A stretch of 64,000 bases of DNA from Bacteriovoracia bacterium (GTDB lineage Bacteria; Bdellovibrionota; Bacteriovoracia; Bacteriovoracales; Bacteriovoracaceae), in assembly GCA_030431635.1 (NCBI GenBank), contig JAUIIL010000007.1, forward strand, positions 174,151 to 238,150, given 5' to 3'. Positions within the stretch are counted from its first letter, which is position 1, and each line of letters begins with the position of its first letter. Below, in pieces: positions 54,316-63,925 of this stretch. The notes beneath the pieces were generated by a model, which searched no databases, was not told the origin of the DNA, and saw only the letters and a program-made list of their open reading frames with translations. The position numbers and the translations under genes are program-made.

Positions 54316-55886
54316 GACAAGAAGAGGTGAAAATTTCAAGGGCTTTAATTAGTGTAACGGACAAAACCGCAGTCGTAGAGCTCGCACAGCAATTAAGTGC
54401 TCTTGGTGTTGAAATCATCTCAACAGGTGGAACAGCGAAAGTCTTAAGTGAAGCCGGAATTAATATTATTCCCATTCAAGAGATAACTGGAAGTCCAGAA
54501 GCTTTTGGAGGACGAATGAAGTCCATTAGCTTTCAAGTAGGAAGTGCTCTCTTATATAGGAGACATCACGATGATGATATTGTGGATGCAAAAAAACTTA
54601 ATATTAGACCCATTGATTTAGTTGTTTGCAATCTCTATCCTTTTGAAGAGGTTTTGAAAAAGAAAAGCTCTGAAGAAGTGCTAGTTGAAAATATTGATAT
54701 AGGTGGACCGACAATGATTAGGGCCGCTGCTAAAAATTTTGAGAGCGTGACATGCCTAACGGCCTCTCATCAATATAAAGATTTTCTTGATGAATTTAAA
54801 TCTAACAATGGAAAAATATCGTTTTCTTTACGTAGGAAATTCTCTTCCCAAGCCTTTGCTTTAACAGCACATTACGATAGTGTGATTGCTTCTTATTTTG
54901 TGGAAGAAAAAAATACGACTCCCCTTCCTTTGTTCAACCTTCAAAAATTGCGTTATGGTGAAAATCCACATCAAGCAGCTTGGCTAGCAGAAATAAATAA
55001 CAGTGAAAATAATAAGGGGATTGCTAGGGCCAAGATCTTACAAGGCAAGACCCTATCCTATAATAACCTTCTTGATGCGGATGCTTCATGGAAATGTAAT
55101 AGTGAAGTTTGGCACTCTCTTGAGAAAAAATATCACGCTGTAACTGTTGTCAAGCACGCAAACCCTTGTGGTGTAGCCTTGGCCGACTCCTCTTTAACAG
55201 CTCTTCAAAAAGCGTGGGCTTGTGACCCAATAAGCGCTTTTGGAAGTATTATTACTTTTTCCCATGAATTAGACGCACAGTCTGCAAATTGGCTTTCAGA
55301 TAAATTTATTGAAATTATTATTGCTCCTCACTTCAGTACTGAAGCTTTAGAAATATTAGGCAAGAAGAAAAACCTAAGACTACTTGAATGTCCCCCTAGA
55401 TTAAAAGATACGGAGCAGGTTTATCGAAGTATTTCAGGGGGAATACTTATCCAGGAAGAAGATGAGCTTCAGGTTGAAAAACTAGAAAATGTAACAAAAG
55501 AGAGTTTTGATGAAAGTAAAATTCTCTTGGCCAAATTTGGACTTAGTGTAGGCAAGTATCTAAAGAGTAATGGAATCACGTTGGTTGGAATGTCTGATGA
55601 TGATTTTGTTTTAGCGGGAGCAGGCATGGGACAACCTAATCGTCTAGATAGTTTACGAATGCTGGCTGCACCAAGAGCAAAAGAACTTGGATTTGATCCT
55701 GGTGAGTTAGTTCTTATTTCAGATGCTTTTTTTCCTTTTAGAGATTCAATCGAAGCAGCTCATGAAGTTGGTATTAAATATATTGTTCAACCCGGAGGAA
55801 GTATAAGAGATCAAGAGGTGATTGAAGCTTGTAATGAGTTTTCAATGGGAATGGTTTTTACTGGGGTTCGTCACTTTCGCCATTAA
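54312..55886 (+). CDS. purH: Bifunctional AICAR transformylase / IMP cyclohydrolase
   Basis: The last two steps to IMP. The N-terminal MGS-like cyclohydrolase domain carries ALISVTDKTAVVELAQQ and ISTGGTAKVLSEAGI; the transformylase domain has LRYGENPHQAAW and VKHANPCGVALADSS. 524 residues. The first ~8 residues before KISRALIS are extra. purM starts 10 bases after the stop with GGAG upstream. Confidence 0.97.
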   Translation: MRQEEVKISRALISVTDKTAVVELAQQLSALGVEIISTGGTAKVLSEAGINIIPIQEITGSPEAFGGRMKSISFQVGSALLYRRHHDDDIVDAKKLNIRPIDLVVCNLYPFEEVLKKKSSEEVLVENIDIGGPTMIRAAAKNFESVTCLTASHQYKDFLDEFKSNNGKISFSLRRKFSSQAFALTAHYDSVIASYFVEEKNTTPLPLFNLQKLRYGENPHQAAWLAEINNSENNKGIARAKILQGKTLSYNNLLDADASWKCNSEVWHSLEKKYHAVTVVKHANPCGVALADSSLTALQKAWACDPISAFGSIITFSHELDAQSANWLSDKFIEIIIAPHFSTEALEILGKKKNLRLLECPPRLKDTEQVYRSISGGILIQEEDELQVEKLENVTKESFDESKILLAKFGLSVGKYLKSNGITLVGMSDDDFVLAGAGMGQPNRLDSLRMLAAPRAKELGFDPGELVLISDAFFPFRDSIEAAHEVGIKYIVQPGGSIRDQEVIEACNEFSMGMVFTGVRHFRH

Positions 55887-55896
55887 GGAGATTTTT

Positions 55897-56874
55897 ATGG
55901 ATTACAAAGATTCTGGAGTTGATGTAGAAAAAGGAGATCTTTTTGTTAACAATATAAAGAACTTTATCAAAAAGACATATGATGAAAGAGTGGTTTCAGG
56001 TGTTGGTGGCTTTGCCGCCTTGTACGACATGGGTGATGGTCGTTATTTGGCCAGTGGAACAGATGGTGTTGGAACTAAATTAAAATTGGCCCAAGATTTA
56101 AATACACACCATACGATTGGCCAGGATCTCGTTGCAATGTGTGTGAACGATATTATTTGTACAGGGGCCAGACCTCTTTTCTTTCTCGACTATCTTGCAA
56201 CAGGAAAACTTGAATTAAGCATCCACGAACAAATTGTGAAGGGAATCGCTGAAGCCTGTAAAACCAGTCGCTGTGTTTTAATTGGTGGAGAAACAGCTGA
56301 AATGCCAGGTTTCTATGAAGGACATAAATATGATCTCGCAGGTTTTTGTGTGGGAGAAGTCTATCAAGAAGAACTTATTACAGGGAAAGAAATAAAAGAA
56401 GGAGATAGTATCATTGGAATTTCTTCAAGTGGCTTTCATTCAAATGGTTTTTCCCTGGTAAGAAAACTGATTGGTGAAAATAAAGAGTTAATGAAAGAGG
56501 CCCTCACGCCAACCAAACTTTATACGGGTCTTATTGAAAAGATAAAAAACTCAAACAAAAAACTTGTAAAAGGTGTTGCTCATATAACTGGTGGAGGGTT
56601 TCTTAATATTGCGCGAATTAACTCCTCCTTTGACTACCATATCGAAGCACCTCCATCGAGAGCTGAGCTTCCTCAGCACATGCAAGACATTCTTAAGTTA
56701 TCAAACCTAAGAGATGAAGACCTATACAAAACTTTTAATATGGGAGTTGGGTTAACACTCATAACGGATAAAAAACAAGAGCTTACTGAGCTGCTTGAAG
56801 GAGAAGTTTACTGGGACTTAGGAGTTGTGCAGGGCGGCTCAGGAAACGTTTTCTTAAACCGTAAACCCCTTTAA
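55897..56874 (+). CDS. purM: Phosphoribosylformylglycinamidine cyclo-ligase
   Basis: Makes AIR from FGAM. The ATG at 55897 (MDYKDSGVDVEKGD) has AAGGAG upstream and gives 325 residues; the longer open frame is antisense-like sequence within purH. LASGTDGVGTKLKLAQ, MCVNDIICTGARPLFFLDY, LIGGETAEMPGFY and VAHITGGGFLNIAR are all present. It is the last pur gene of the run. Confidence 0.97.
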   Translation: MDYKDSGVDVEKGDLFVNNIKNFIKKTYDERVVSGVGGFAALYDMGDGRYLASGTDGVGTKLKLAQDLNTHHTIGQDLVAMCVNDIICTGARPLFFLDYLATGKLELSIHEQIVKGIAEACKTSRCVLIGGETAEMPGFYEGHKYDLAGFCVGEVYQEELITGKEIKEGDSIIGISSSGFHSNGFSLVRKLIGENKELMKEALTPTKLYTGLIEKIKNSNKKLVKGVAHITGGGFLNIARINSSFDYHIEAPPSRAELPQHMQDILKLSNLRDEDLYKTFNMGVGLTLITDKKQELTELLEGEVYWDLGVVQGGSGNVFLNRKPL

Positions 56875-56946
56875 GTTATCCGGCCAGTCTTGTCAGCTAT
56901 TATGGATGCTGGTAGCTTGGTGGGGAGAGAAAAATTGGAGGTTTTA

Positions 56947-57525
56947 ATGAGAGTTTTGTTAGTTTTACTAGTCCTTTTATCAAGCGCGTACGCTCAAAAT
57001 TATGTTTCTTTAGGTGGTGAAAGAAAAGTTGATGCCGGCTTTGTCACCACAAATAAAGATAAGTCTGCAGACGAGAGAACAGTTACCTTTTTTTACAACG
57101 GAGCTGGATCTGGTCAAACGAAGTATAAAGTTAAATATACCTCAGAAGAGATGATTCCTTTTTGTGCTGACTTTGTTAGCGATAACTTTTTTCCTGATGG
57201 ATTTTTTATCTATTACGGACCCGGACGTTTTAACCGCTTCGGTTACAACTATTTCTATGGTCCTTACTACGGGTATTCTTTCAACCGCTCAATGAGATGT
57301 GTTCGTTATGAGATGAAACCAGTGAATGTTCAAAGAACTTTGAAAATTGTTATTGATGAGAAAATTCTAGAAATGATGTTTATCGATGCTCCCATGTTTA
57401 AGTTGAGATTTTCAACTGATAGCAAGGGAAGAACTGCTTATGAACTTGTTGATTCTAATTATTTGAAAGCCGATAAAAAAAGCAGAAGAAAATTAAAGTT
57501 ATCTGTTATAGAAGACGTTCAATAG
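56947..57525 (+). CDS. Hypothetical exported protein
   Basis: A 192-residue protein with a signal peptide (MRVLLVLLVLLSSAYAQ). The ATG at 56947 has GGAGG seven bases upstream. The middle has an aromatic, glycine-rich stretch (FNRFGYNYFYGPYYGYSF) flanked by two Cys, which may form a disulfide. I do not recognise a family. It is 72 bases after purM with a terminator right behind it, so it may share the pur transcript, though its function looks unrelated. Confidence 0.68.
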   Translation: MRVLLVLLVLLSSAYAQNYVSLGGERKVDAGFVTTNKDKSADERTVTFFYNGAGSGQTKYKVKYTSEEMIPFCADFVSDNFFPDGFFIYYGPGRFNRFGYNYFYGPYYGYSFNRSMRCVRYEMKPVNVQRTLKIVIDEKILEMMFIDAPMFKLRFSTDSKGRTAYELVDSNYLKADKKSRRKLKLSVIEDVQ

Positions 57526-57545
57526 AGTAAAGTACTCGTTTAATA

Positions 57546-57573
57546 AAAAAAGGAAGCTTTTGCTTCCTTTTTT
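57546..57573 (+). terminator. Rho-independent terminator at the end of the pur run
   Basis: A 12-bp stem (AAAAAAGGAAGC / GCTTCCTTTTTT) with a TTTT loop, ending in a T run, 20 bases after the exported-protein stop codon. Confidence 0.9.
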
Positions 57574-57593
57574 TATGTCTTGTTTTTCTCCAT

Positions 57594-57622
57594 CTGACAT
57601 TTTGTCAAATTCACCTTATACT
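57594..57622 (+). promoter_or_regulatory. Sigma-70 promoter with overlapping inverted repeat, acyl-CoA dehydrogenase
   Basis: CTGACA at 57594-57599 and TATACT at 57617-57622 are separated by 17 bases, close to the -35/-10 consensus, about 45 bases before the ATG. TGACATTTTGTCA (57595-57607), an inverted repeat with a 3-base centre, overlaps the -35 element and could be a repressor operator. No protein data support the operator. Confidence 0.6.
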
Positions 57623-57667
57623 AGATAGTGATTTTATTATTTTGAATCTAGAGATAAGGAGAGATAA

Positions 57668-59395
57668 ATGCCTAAGTACTTAAATGATCACCGCGATGTT
57701 TTCTTTAACCTTTTTGAGCTTCTCAAAGTTCAAGGGTTGAGTCAGTTTGGACTTGAAGAGGGTGATCTTAAGTCTATGTATTTGGAGTATGACAAATTTG
57801 TTGAAAATGAAATTTTTCCGACGAGAGAACCAAGTGATCAAGAAGGAGTTCGGTTGGAAAACGGAAACGTTCTCGTACCGGAATGTCTCAAAAAAGCCAG
57901 TTCTGCTTTTTATGAAGCCGGGTGGTTTGGTCTTGGATTTGAAGAAAATTGGGGAGGAGTTCCAATCTCAACAGCTTTTTATACGGCTTGTAATTCAGCT
58001 TCAACAAGCGCCAACGTCGGTTTCATGATGTACGCTGGGTTATCTAGGGCCAATATGAGTGTTTTTCTTGAGGTTGGTTCTCAAGAGCAAAAAGAAAAGT
58101 ATATCCCTTCTATGATAAGTGGAAAGTGGGGAGGGACAATGTGTTTGACCGAACCAGGGGCTGGAAGTGATGTGGGGGCTTGCCGAACAACTGCAGAAAA
58201 AAAAGACAACGGAAAGTATAAAATAAAAGGAACAAAAATATTTATTTCTTCAGGGGATAGTGATCTTTATGAAAATAATATTCATCTCGTTCTAGCTAAA
58301 ACCCCTGGGGCACCTGAAGGAACAAAAGGGCTTTCTTTATTTATAGTTCCTAAGTTTAAAATTAATGATGATGGAAGTAACGGTGATTTTAATAATGTGA
58401 GATGTACTAAAATAGAACATAAAATGGGAATTCACGCCTCAGCAACTTGTGAACTTATGTTTGGAGAAAATGGAGAGTGTGAAGGTGAGCTCATCGGGAA
58501 AGAGTTAGAGGGAATGCAAAATATGTTCATCATGATGAATGAAGCTAGGCTTTATTGTGGGGTCCAAGGAGAAGCCCAAGCCAACCTCGCTTATATGATG
58601 TCAGAACAATATGCGAAGGAAAGAAGTCAATTCGGAAGTGAAATCATCGCTCTTCCAGATGTAAAAAGATCTCTCTTAAGAATGAGAGCTCTAAGTCGTG
58701 GAATGAGAGCTTTATGCTATTACACAGGTGATTTGTTTGATAGGGCCAAGGAAGATAAGTCTCTTGCTGATGAAATAGGTCTTCTGACCCCAATATGTAA
58801 GGCGTATTGCTCAGAGCAAGGATTTAATGTTGCAGTAGAGGCCATTCAGGTTCATGGGGGTTATGGTTATTGCACAGAGTATGGGATTGAGCAGTTTGCA
58901 AGAGATACCAAAATAGCCACAATTTATGAAGGAACGAATGGGATTCAGGCCATTGATTTTCTCATGAGAAAAACAATGAAAGATGAAGGCACGGCTCTGA
59001 CCTCCCTTGTTCATAAAATAGCAGCGAGCGTAAAAGGCTCTCATGAGAAACTTAGCAAAGAGCAGAAATTATTTGCAGATGTTTTATCTTCTAGTGAAAA
59101 AGTAATGAAAAAACTAGGGCAATACGCTGGCCAGAAGAAATTTGATAATATTCTTCAGCATGCAACGGATTTTTTACTATTTGCCTCCCAACTCGTCGTT
59201 GGATGGAGACTTCTTGAGTCGGCCAATTTGGCATTGGCCTCAATGGATAAGGCGCAAGGAGATGATAAAAAGTACTATGAATCTAAAGTGATTGATTTTA
59301 AAGTCTATTGCTCACATTTTTTAGTTCATAACTTGGCGATTGCTCAAACCGTAACCGACCTGGAGGAGGATATTACCTCTGTAGAGTTCTCATAA
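57668..59395 (+). CDS. Acyl-CoA dehydrogenase
   Basis: A 575-residue FAD-dependent dehydrogenase of the larger group with an extra C-terminal domain (DmdC-like). It contains GTMCLTEPGAGSDVGACRT (FAD/substrate segment), IEHKMGIHASATCELMFG, and AIQVHGGYGYCTEYGIEQFARD with IATIYEGTNGIQAIDFL. It oxidises an acyl-CoA at the alpha-beta bond, probably in fatty-acid or branched-acid breakdown; chain-length preference is not visible. It has its own promoter and a GGAGAG ribosome-binding site. No beta-oxidation partners are adjacent. Confidence 0.95.
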   Translation: MPKYLNDHRDVFFNLFELLKVQGLSQFGLEEGDLKSMYLEYDKFVENEIFPTREPSDQEGVRLENGNVLVPECLKKASSAFYEAGWFGLGFEENWGGVPISTAFYTACNSASTSANVGFMMYAGLSRANMSVFLEVGSQEQKEKYIPSMISGKWGGTMCLTEPGAGSDVGACRTTAEKKDNGKYKIKGTKIFISSGDSDLYENNIHLVLAKTPGAPEGTKGLSLFIVPKFKINDDGSNGDFNNVRCTKIEHKMGIHASATCELMFGENGECEGELIGKELEGMQNMFIMMNEARLYCGVQGEAQANLAYMMSEQYAKERSQFGSEIIALPDVKRSLLRMRALSRGMRALCYYTGDLFDRAKEDKSLADEIGLLTPICKAYCSEQGFNVAVEAIQVHGGYGYCTEYGIEQFARDTKIATIYEGTNGIQAIDFLMRKTMKDEGTALTSLVHKIAASVKGSHEKLSKEQKLFADVLSSSEKVMKKLGQYAGQKKFDNILQHATDFLLFASQLVVGWRLLESANLALASMDKAQGDDKKYYESKVIDFKVYCSHFLVHNLAIAQTVTDLEEDITSVEFS

Positions 59396-59446
59396 AAAAA
59401 ATGCTAGAATAAAAGAGAATTTTATTTAAGTTTTAAAGGTTATAAA

Positions 59447-60280
59447 GTGAAAGACAAGATTTTTGAGCTAGCTAGTGAGTTCTCCTCGCAGACTCACGGT
59501 AGTTCTAATTACGATAAAGATCCGCTCTTTGTCATGGGTTCCGGTTTAGAGGAATACGTACCATTGTCATATCTTCAGAAAAAAGAACCTCAATTTAAAG
59601 ACTTACATGATATTCTAAAACTAGGTTTTGTTCATAGTTCATATGATTTTCTCAATACTGATAGTTTTAAAAAATGGTTTCAAAAAATGTTTAGTAAAAA
59701 ACTAACGATTAGGGATTCGAAGTCTATTGGTATTCTTCATTTTCCCGACCAAAAAACAATTTTTGATGCTGTTGAGCAAGTGAATAAAAATTTTGATATA
59801 TTGAGAGAGACTTTTGTTATTATGAATAACAAAAACTTACCGGTTCAACTTGGTGAGTGGTATGCAAAGACAATTTTTGGACTTAAACAGGTTAAATCAA
59901 GTTCGCAGAGAGGATTTGATTTTGTAAGTGAGGAAGGGAAGAAAATTGAAGTAAAGCCTCAATGGGGAGATAAGTCATCTCCTAAAGGTGTTAGACTTAA
60001 AAAATCTCTTCTTGAGTTAAGCGACCGCTGTATTATTATCTATGTTGCTAAAAACTTCATGATAAGAGACATTTTATATCTTGATTGTGAGTTTATTTTA
60101 AGAAAATATTCAGGTAAAGGACATGCTGTTTATTTAAAAGATACAGACGTGAGTTCATACTTCTTTTCTAAGTCTAATAAACATTTTGATAAAGTTGTTA
60201 ACCAATCTTCCCTAATGCGTTTTGCTTCTCCAGGGTTTGCCATGAAGCTAGCCGGACGTTTTGACGATCCCAACTCTTAA
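59447..60280 (+). CDS. Putative PD-(D/E)XK-fold nuclease-like protein
   Basis: A 277-residue protein starting with GTG (AAAGG eight bases upstream). Residues ~131-175 read LPVQLGEWYAKTIFGLKQVK, then GFDFVSEEGKKIEVKPQWG. The order Glu137 on a helix, Asp158 at a strand end and Glu168-x-Lys170 on the next strand is the restriction-endonuclease-like active site. The N-terminal ~120 residues are helical and Lys-rich with no known domain. There is no methyltransferase partner of the restriction type; the convergent RlmL-like gene is an rRNA enzyme. It may be a DNA-repair or defence nuclease, or an inactive relative. Not matched to a named family. Confidence 0.55.
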   Translation: MKDKIFELASEFSSQTHGSSNYDKDPLFVMGSGLEEYVPLSYLQKKEPQFKDLHDILKLGFVHSSYDFLNTDSFKKWFQKMFSKKLTIRDSKSIGILHFPDQKTIFDAVEQVNKNFDILRETFVIMNNKNLPVQLGEWYAKTIFGLKQVKSSSQRGFDFVSEEGKKIEVKPQWGDKSSPKGVRLKKSLLELSDRCIIIYVAKNFMIRDILYLDCEFILRKYSGKGHAVYLKDTDVSSYFFSKSNKHFDKVVNQSSLMRFASPGFAMKLAGRFDDPNS

Positions 60281-61452
60281 TAGAGTTGGTACTCAGCGAG
60301 ACGACATTCGATGGGGCCATTAAAAAGAATATGTTTTTTTGATGTTCGTAGTGAAATTTTTTTCAACAAAGAAAAGTTACCTGTTAAAATGAAGGCCCTT
60401 GAGTTTTTAAATTCATGCTTTAAGTTTTCTCCAAAATCATAATAAAGCTTTTCTAGACCTTGTTCTTCTCCAAGCCTTTTCGCGTAGGGAGGATTAATAA
60501 AGATGGTGCTCTTGTCAGCGGGAGGTTTTAATTGAGTTGCGTTTTGTCTAGAAAGATGAACACATTTATCAATTCCAATAAATCTCAAATTTTGCTCAGT
60601 AAGTTCTAACGCTCTTTTTTCCCAATCGTTTCCATAAAACTTTATTGTATTTTTTTGAATCTTATCAACAACACTATCAATAGGAAGTCGCTTTAATGTG
60701 AATCTTTGTTTAAAAGCTTCGGTTTGTTGAAAGTTCCAAAGCCGATGCCCTAAATTTAATTGTTTCCAGTAAGCGAAGGAAGCAGGAATACCAAGTGCTT
60801 CATAGATAGCTTCAATCAAAACAGTCCCAGAACCACACATGGCCTCAAGGAAAGTTTCTTCTTGAAAGTTAATATTCATTGTTTTAACTATTCCAGCGGC
60901 CAGGTTTTCTCTTAGAGGGGCCACAAAGTTTTTTCCTCGATAGCCTCGATCACTTAATGGTTTTCCACATAAATCAACGTAAACGGTTAAATAGGAGTTC
61001 TCTATGAATAGATGAAAATTAATTTTAGGGTTTTGTTTATCAACGGAAGGTCTGATTTTTGTTTCTTTTCTAAATCTATCGACATAACCGTCTTTGAATT
61101 TCTGATTAAAAAGAAAACTATTTTTCCAGTCTTCATTTAGTTTAAGGTCTTTCTGAGAAACAACTGTTTTTACTTTGAAACTATCTTGATTATGAAAAAT
61201 TTTATGCCAAGGGAAATTTAAACTAGCTTGGTAAACATCCTCAAAGTTTTTAATTTCCGAACTAAGCATTTTGTGGAGAATTCTACTTGCTGTTTTCAGA
61301 TGAAGAATGGCTTGAACAACCTTTTCATCTGAACATTCGAAGGCTACGCCTCCTTTATTTAAAGATGTTCTATCAATTTCAAGGTTGATAAGTTCTTGTT
61401 CGAGAATGTTTTCGAGTCCAAAAGGACAGGTGGCAAAATAGGTATAACTCAT
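60277..61452 (-). CDS. THUMP-domain RNA methyltransferase (RlmL/TrmN-like)
   Basis: A 391-residue SAM-dependent N2-guanine RNA methyltransferase. The N-terminal ferredoxin-like/THUMP part begins YFATCPFGLENILEQELINL. The catalytic domain has LEAMCGSGTVLIEAIYEALG (SAM binding) and the NPPY motif in FINPPYAKRLGEEQG. It resembles the RlmL half of E. coli RlmKL (m2G2445 of 23S rRNA). It is coupled by 4 bases to the upstream kinase-like gene and overlaps the nuclease-like gene's end by 4 bases. Confidence 0.88.
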   Translation of the reverse strand: MSYTYFATCPFGLENILEQELINLEIDRTSLNKGGVAFECSDEKVVQAILHLKTASRILHKMLSSEIKNFEDVYQASLNFPWHKIFHNQDSFKVKTVVSQKDLKLNEDWKNSFLFNQKFKDGYVDRFRKETKIRPSVDKQNPKINFHLFIENSYLTVYVDLCGKPLSDRGYRGKNFVAPLRENLAAGIVKTMNINFQEETFLEAMCGSGTVLIEAIYEALGIPASFAYWKQLNLGHRLWNFQQTEAFKQRFTLKRLPIDSVVDKIQKNTIKFYGNDWEKRALELTEQNLRFIGIDKCVHLSRQNATQLKPPADKSTIFINPPYAKRLGEEQGLEKLYYDFGENLKHEFKNSRAFILTGNFSLLKKISLRTSKKHILFNGPIECRLAEYQLY

Positions 61453-62396
61453 AACTTGATGTCTTTTTTAAACAAAAGGGCTCGTTCAAGAAGTTCTTTA
61501 TAACTTTCGGTTTTATCTATAGAGATTTTATTTTCAATAAAGCGTTTTATTCTCCAACGAGAAATTGAAAGTAAGCCAGTTAGAATGGCTTCATTAAGAA
61601 ACAAATGTTCAGATTTTTGCAGAGGTCTAATACTTTGATAACCCTCAACAAAAACATTTAATAGTTCAAGGTCAATTTTTCCCTCTCTGAGACAACTTCC
61701 AGAAATAGAGACACCAAGATCGAAAAGATATTTCCCCACACCGGCCTGCTCAAAATCAAGAATGACTTGTATTTCGTCATCAATAAACAAAGTGTTATCG
61801 TAATACATATCACCGTGAATAACTCCAATGGGGAATTTTTGTTGCAAAATTTTCTGAATCTTATTTGGTGGAAAAATCTCAACGAATGCTTCTTTGAAAT
61901 CGTTTGGACATTCGTTTGTTGTTACATATTGAGATAAATTTTCTAAGTCAAAACCAACTTCAATATGATTTCGCAGGTGTGAAAATTGTTGATTTTGCTC
62001 AGACACAAGGTGTAGTTGTGCCAAAGCTTTCGCAATAAGCCTAAGTTTATGAGCTGAAATCTCTGGAACTATTCCATGCACAAAAGGAAAAACAACCCCA
62101 ACATGCTCTCTCCATTTATAAACACTGGCCCCATTATTTGTTAAGTGAGGTGCCAAACAGTATGGAAATTCATTTTGTTTTAGATACTGCAAAACTTGTT
62201 GCTCCCCGACAAGTTCTTCAAATCCTTTATCATTAGAAATTTTAAGGATAAGTGCGTCATTGTTTTTAAGAGTGACCTTGTAATTAGAATTAGAAATGCC
62301 AAAAGTCAGAGCTTCGATCGAGTGAACTTTTTCGAATCCATACAGACTTAAGATTTCTTCAGCTTCTTGAATAGTAACCTCAGTATAACCGGCCAT
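61449..62396 (-). CDS. Homoserine kinase type II-like / APH-family phosphotransferase
   Basis: A 315-residue kinase of the aminoglycoside-phosphotransferase fold. The catalytic loop is GVIHGDMYYDNTLF and the metal-binding Asp is in VILDFEQAG. The N-terminal VTIQEAEEILSLYGFEKV and LTFGISNSNYKV resemble the ThrB-type homoserine kinases. A threonine-pathway role is plausible but no thr genes are nearby. It is divergent from ahcY across ~105 bases and overlaps the methyltransferase gene. Confidence 0.78.
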   Translation of the reverse strand: MAGYTEVTIQEAEEILSLYGFEKVHSIEALTFGISNSNYKVTLKNNDALILKISNDKGFEELVGEQQVLQYLKQNEFPYCLAPHLTNNGASVYKWREHVGVVFPFVHGIVPEISAHKLRLIAKALAQLHLVSEQNQQFSHLRNHIEVGFDLENLSQYVTTNECPNDFKEAFVEIFPPNKIQKILQQKFPIGVIHGDMYYDNTLFIDDEIQVILDFEQAGVGKYLFDLGVSISGSCLREGKIDLELLNVFVEGYQSIRPLQKSEHLFLNEAILTGLLSISRWRIKRFIENKISIDKTESYKELLERALLFKKDIKL

Positions 62397-62501
62397 TGAA
62401 GCTTATTCTCCTCTTGTAAGTGGTCAAAGACAGTGCTATTGTCTTATGGCATAAAAATTTAAAATACATAAGTCATAAAATGCTAAATTAAGGAGATTTT
62501 T

Positions 62502-63830
62502 ATGAAAACTGACTATAAGGACGGTGAGGTTATGACCAATAATTACAAAGTTAAGGATATATCTCTTGCTGATTGGGGAAGAAAAGAAATTAGGCTAGCA
62601 GAAGCCGAAATGCCAGGGCTCATGTCTTTGAGAGAAGAATATGGCCAATCTAAGCCATTAAAAGGGGCAAGAATCGCTGGATGTCTTCACATGACAATTC
62701 AAACAGCTGTTCTTATTGAAACTCTTGTTGAGCTTGGAGCAGAAGTGACTTGGTCCTCATGTAATATCTTCTCAACTCAAGATCATGCGGCAGCAGCAAT
62801 TGCAGCAGCAGGAATCCCTGTTTTTGCTTGGAAGGGAATGAACGAGCAAGAATTTGACTGGTGTATCGAACAAACTCTTACTGCTTTTGAAGGTGGTAAA
62901 GCTCTTAATATGATTCTTGATGATGGTGGAGATCTCACAAACATGGTTTTGGATAGATTTCCAGAACTAGTAAAAGAGATTAAAGGTCTTTCTGAAGAAA
63001 CAACAACAGGTGTTCACAGACTTTATGAAAGAGTAAAAAAAGGAACGCTACCTATTCCAGCTATTAATATTAATGATTCTGTGACGAAGTCGAAATTTGA
63101 TAACAAGTACGGATGTAAAGAGTCATTAGTAGATGCTATCAGAAGGGCAACGGATGTGATGATGGCTGGAAAAGTTGCTGTTGTTGCTGGGTATGGTGAT
63201 GTTGGTAAGGGGTCAGCTGCTTCTTTAAGAGGAGCTGGAGTTCGAGTTATTGTGACAGAAATCGATCCTATCTGTGCTCTTCAAGCTGCGATGGATGGCT
63301 TTGAAGTAAAGAAAATGGATAACGCTGTTGCTGAAGGTGATATTATTGTAACAACAACAGGGAACAAAGATATCATTCAATCTCGTCATTTTGAAAAAAT
63401 GAAAGATAAAACAATTGTTTGTAATATCGGTCACTTTGATAATGAAATTGATGTTGCTTGGTTGAATGCAAACAATCAAAATAAAGATCAAATTAAACCT
63501 CAAGTGGATCTCTATACTTTAAAAAATGGAAATCAAATCATCCTTCTTGCTGAGGGAAGACTTGTAAACCTTGGGTGTGCAACAGGACACCCTTCTTTTG
63601 TTATGAGTAACTCTTTTACAAATCAAACTTTGGCCCAACTTGAACTTTGGACAAATACAGATAAGTATGAAAACAATGTTTATATGCTACCAAAACACCT
63701 AGATGAAAAAGTAGCAAGACTTCACCTGGCCAAAATTGGTGTTGAAATCGATGAGTTGAGACCGGATCAAGCTGAATATATTGGTGTTAGCGTAGAAGGT
63801 CCTTTCAAGCCAGATTACTACAGATACTAA
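62502..63830 (+). CDS. ahcY: Adenosylhomocysteinase
   Basis: Hydrolyses S-adenosylhomocysteine to adenosine and homocysteine, clearing the by-product of SAM-dependent methylation. The 442 residues include [65 protein letters not shown] (NAD binding) and [22 protein letters not shown] lies six bases before the ATG. The ~105-base upstream region shows no SAH-riboswitch-like fold I can support. A strong terminator follows. Confidence 0.97.
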   Translation: MKTDYKDGEVMTNNYKVKDISLADWGRKEIRLAEAEMPGLMSLREEYGQSKPLKGARIAGCLHMTIQTAVLIETLVELGAEVTWSSCNIFSTQDHAAAAIAAAGIPVFAWKGMNEQEFDWCIEQTLTAFEGGKALNMILDDGGDLTNMVLDRFPELVKEIKGLSEETTTGVHRLYERVKKGTLPIPAININDSVTKSKFDNKYGCKESLVDAIRRATDVMMAGKVAVVAGYGDVGKGSAASLRGAGVRVIVTEIDPICALQAAMDGFEVKKMDNAVAEGDIIVTTTGNKDIIQSRHFEKMKDKTIVCNIGHFDNEIDVAWLNANNQNKDQIKPQVDLYTLKNGNQIILLAEGRLVNLGCATGHPSFVMSNSFTNQTLAQLELWTNTDKYENNVYMLPKHLDEKVARLHLAKIGVEIDELRPDQAEYIGVSVEGPFKPDYYRY

Positions 63831-63852
63831 TACTTAAGTTAAAAATTTAGGG

Positions 63853-63877
63853 AAAGGACCTCTTTATGAGGTCCTTT
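63853..63877 (+). terminator. Rho-independent terminator after ahcY
   Basis: A perfect 10-bp stem (AAAGGACCTC / GAGGTCCTTT) with a 5-base loop and a T run, 22 bases after the stop codon. Confidence 0.92.
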
Positions 63878-63925
63878 TTTTATGCGAGCCGAAAATCTTA
63901 CGAAGTTTGATTTGAGGACAGAACA

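Noticed and set aside
62397..62501. SAH riboswitch in front of ahcY
   Set aside because: The region is short and AT-rich, and I could not form the conserved helices of that riboswitch.
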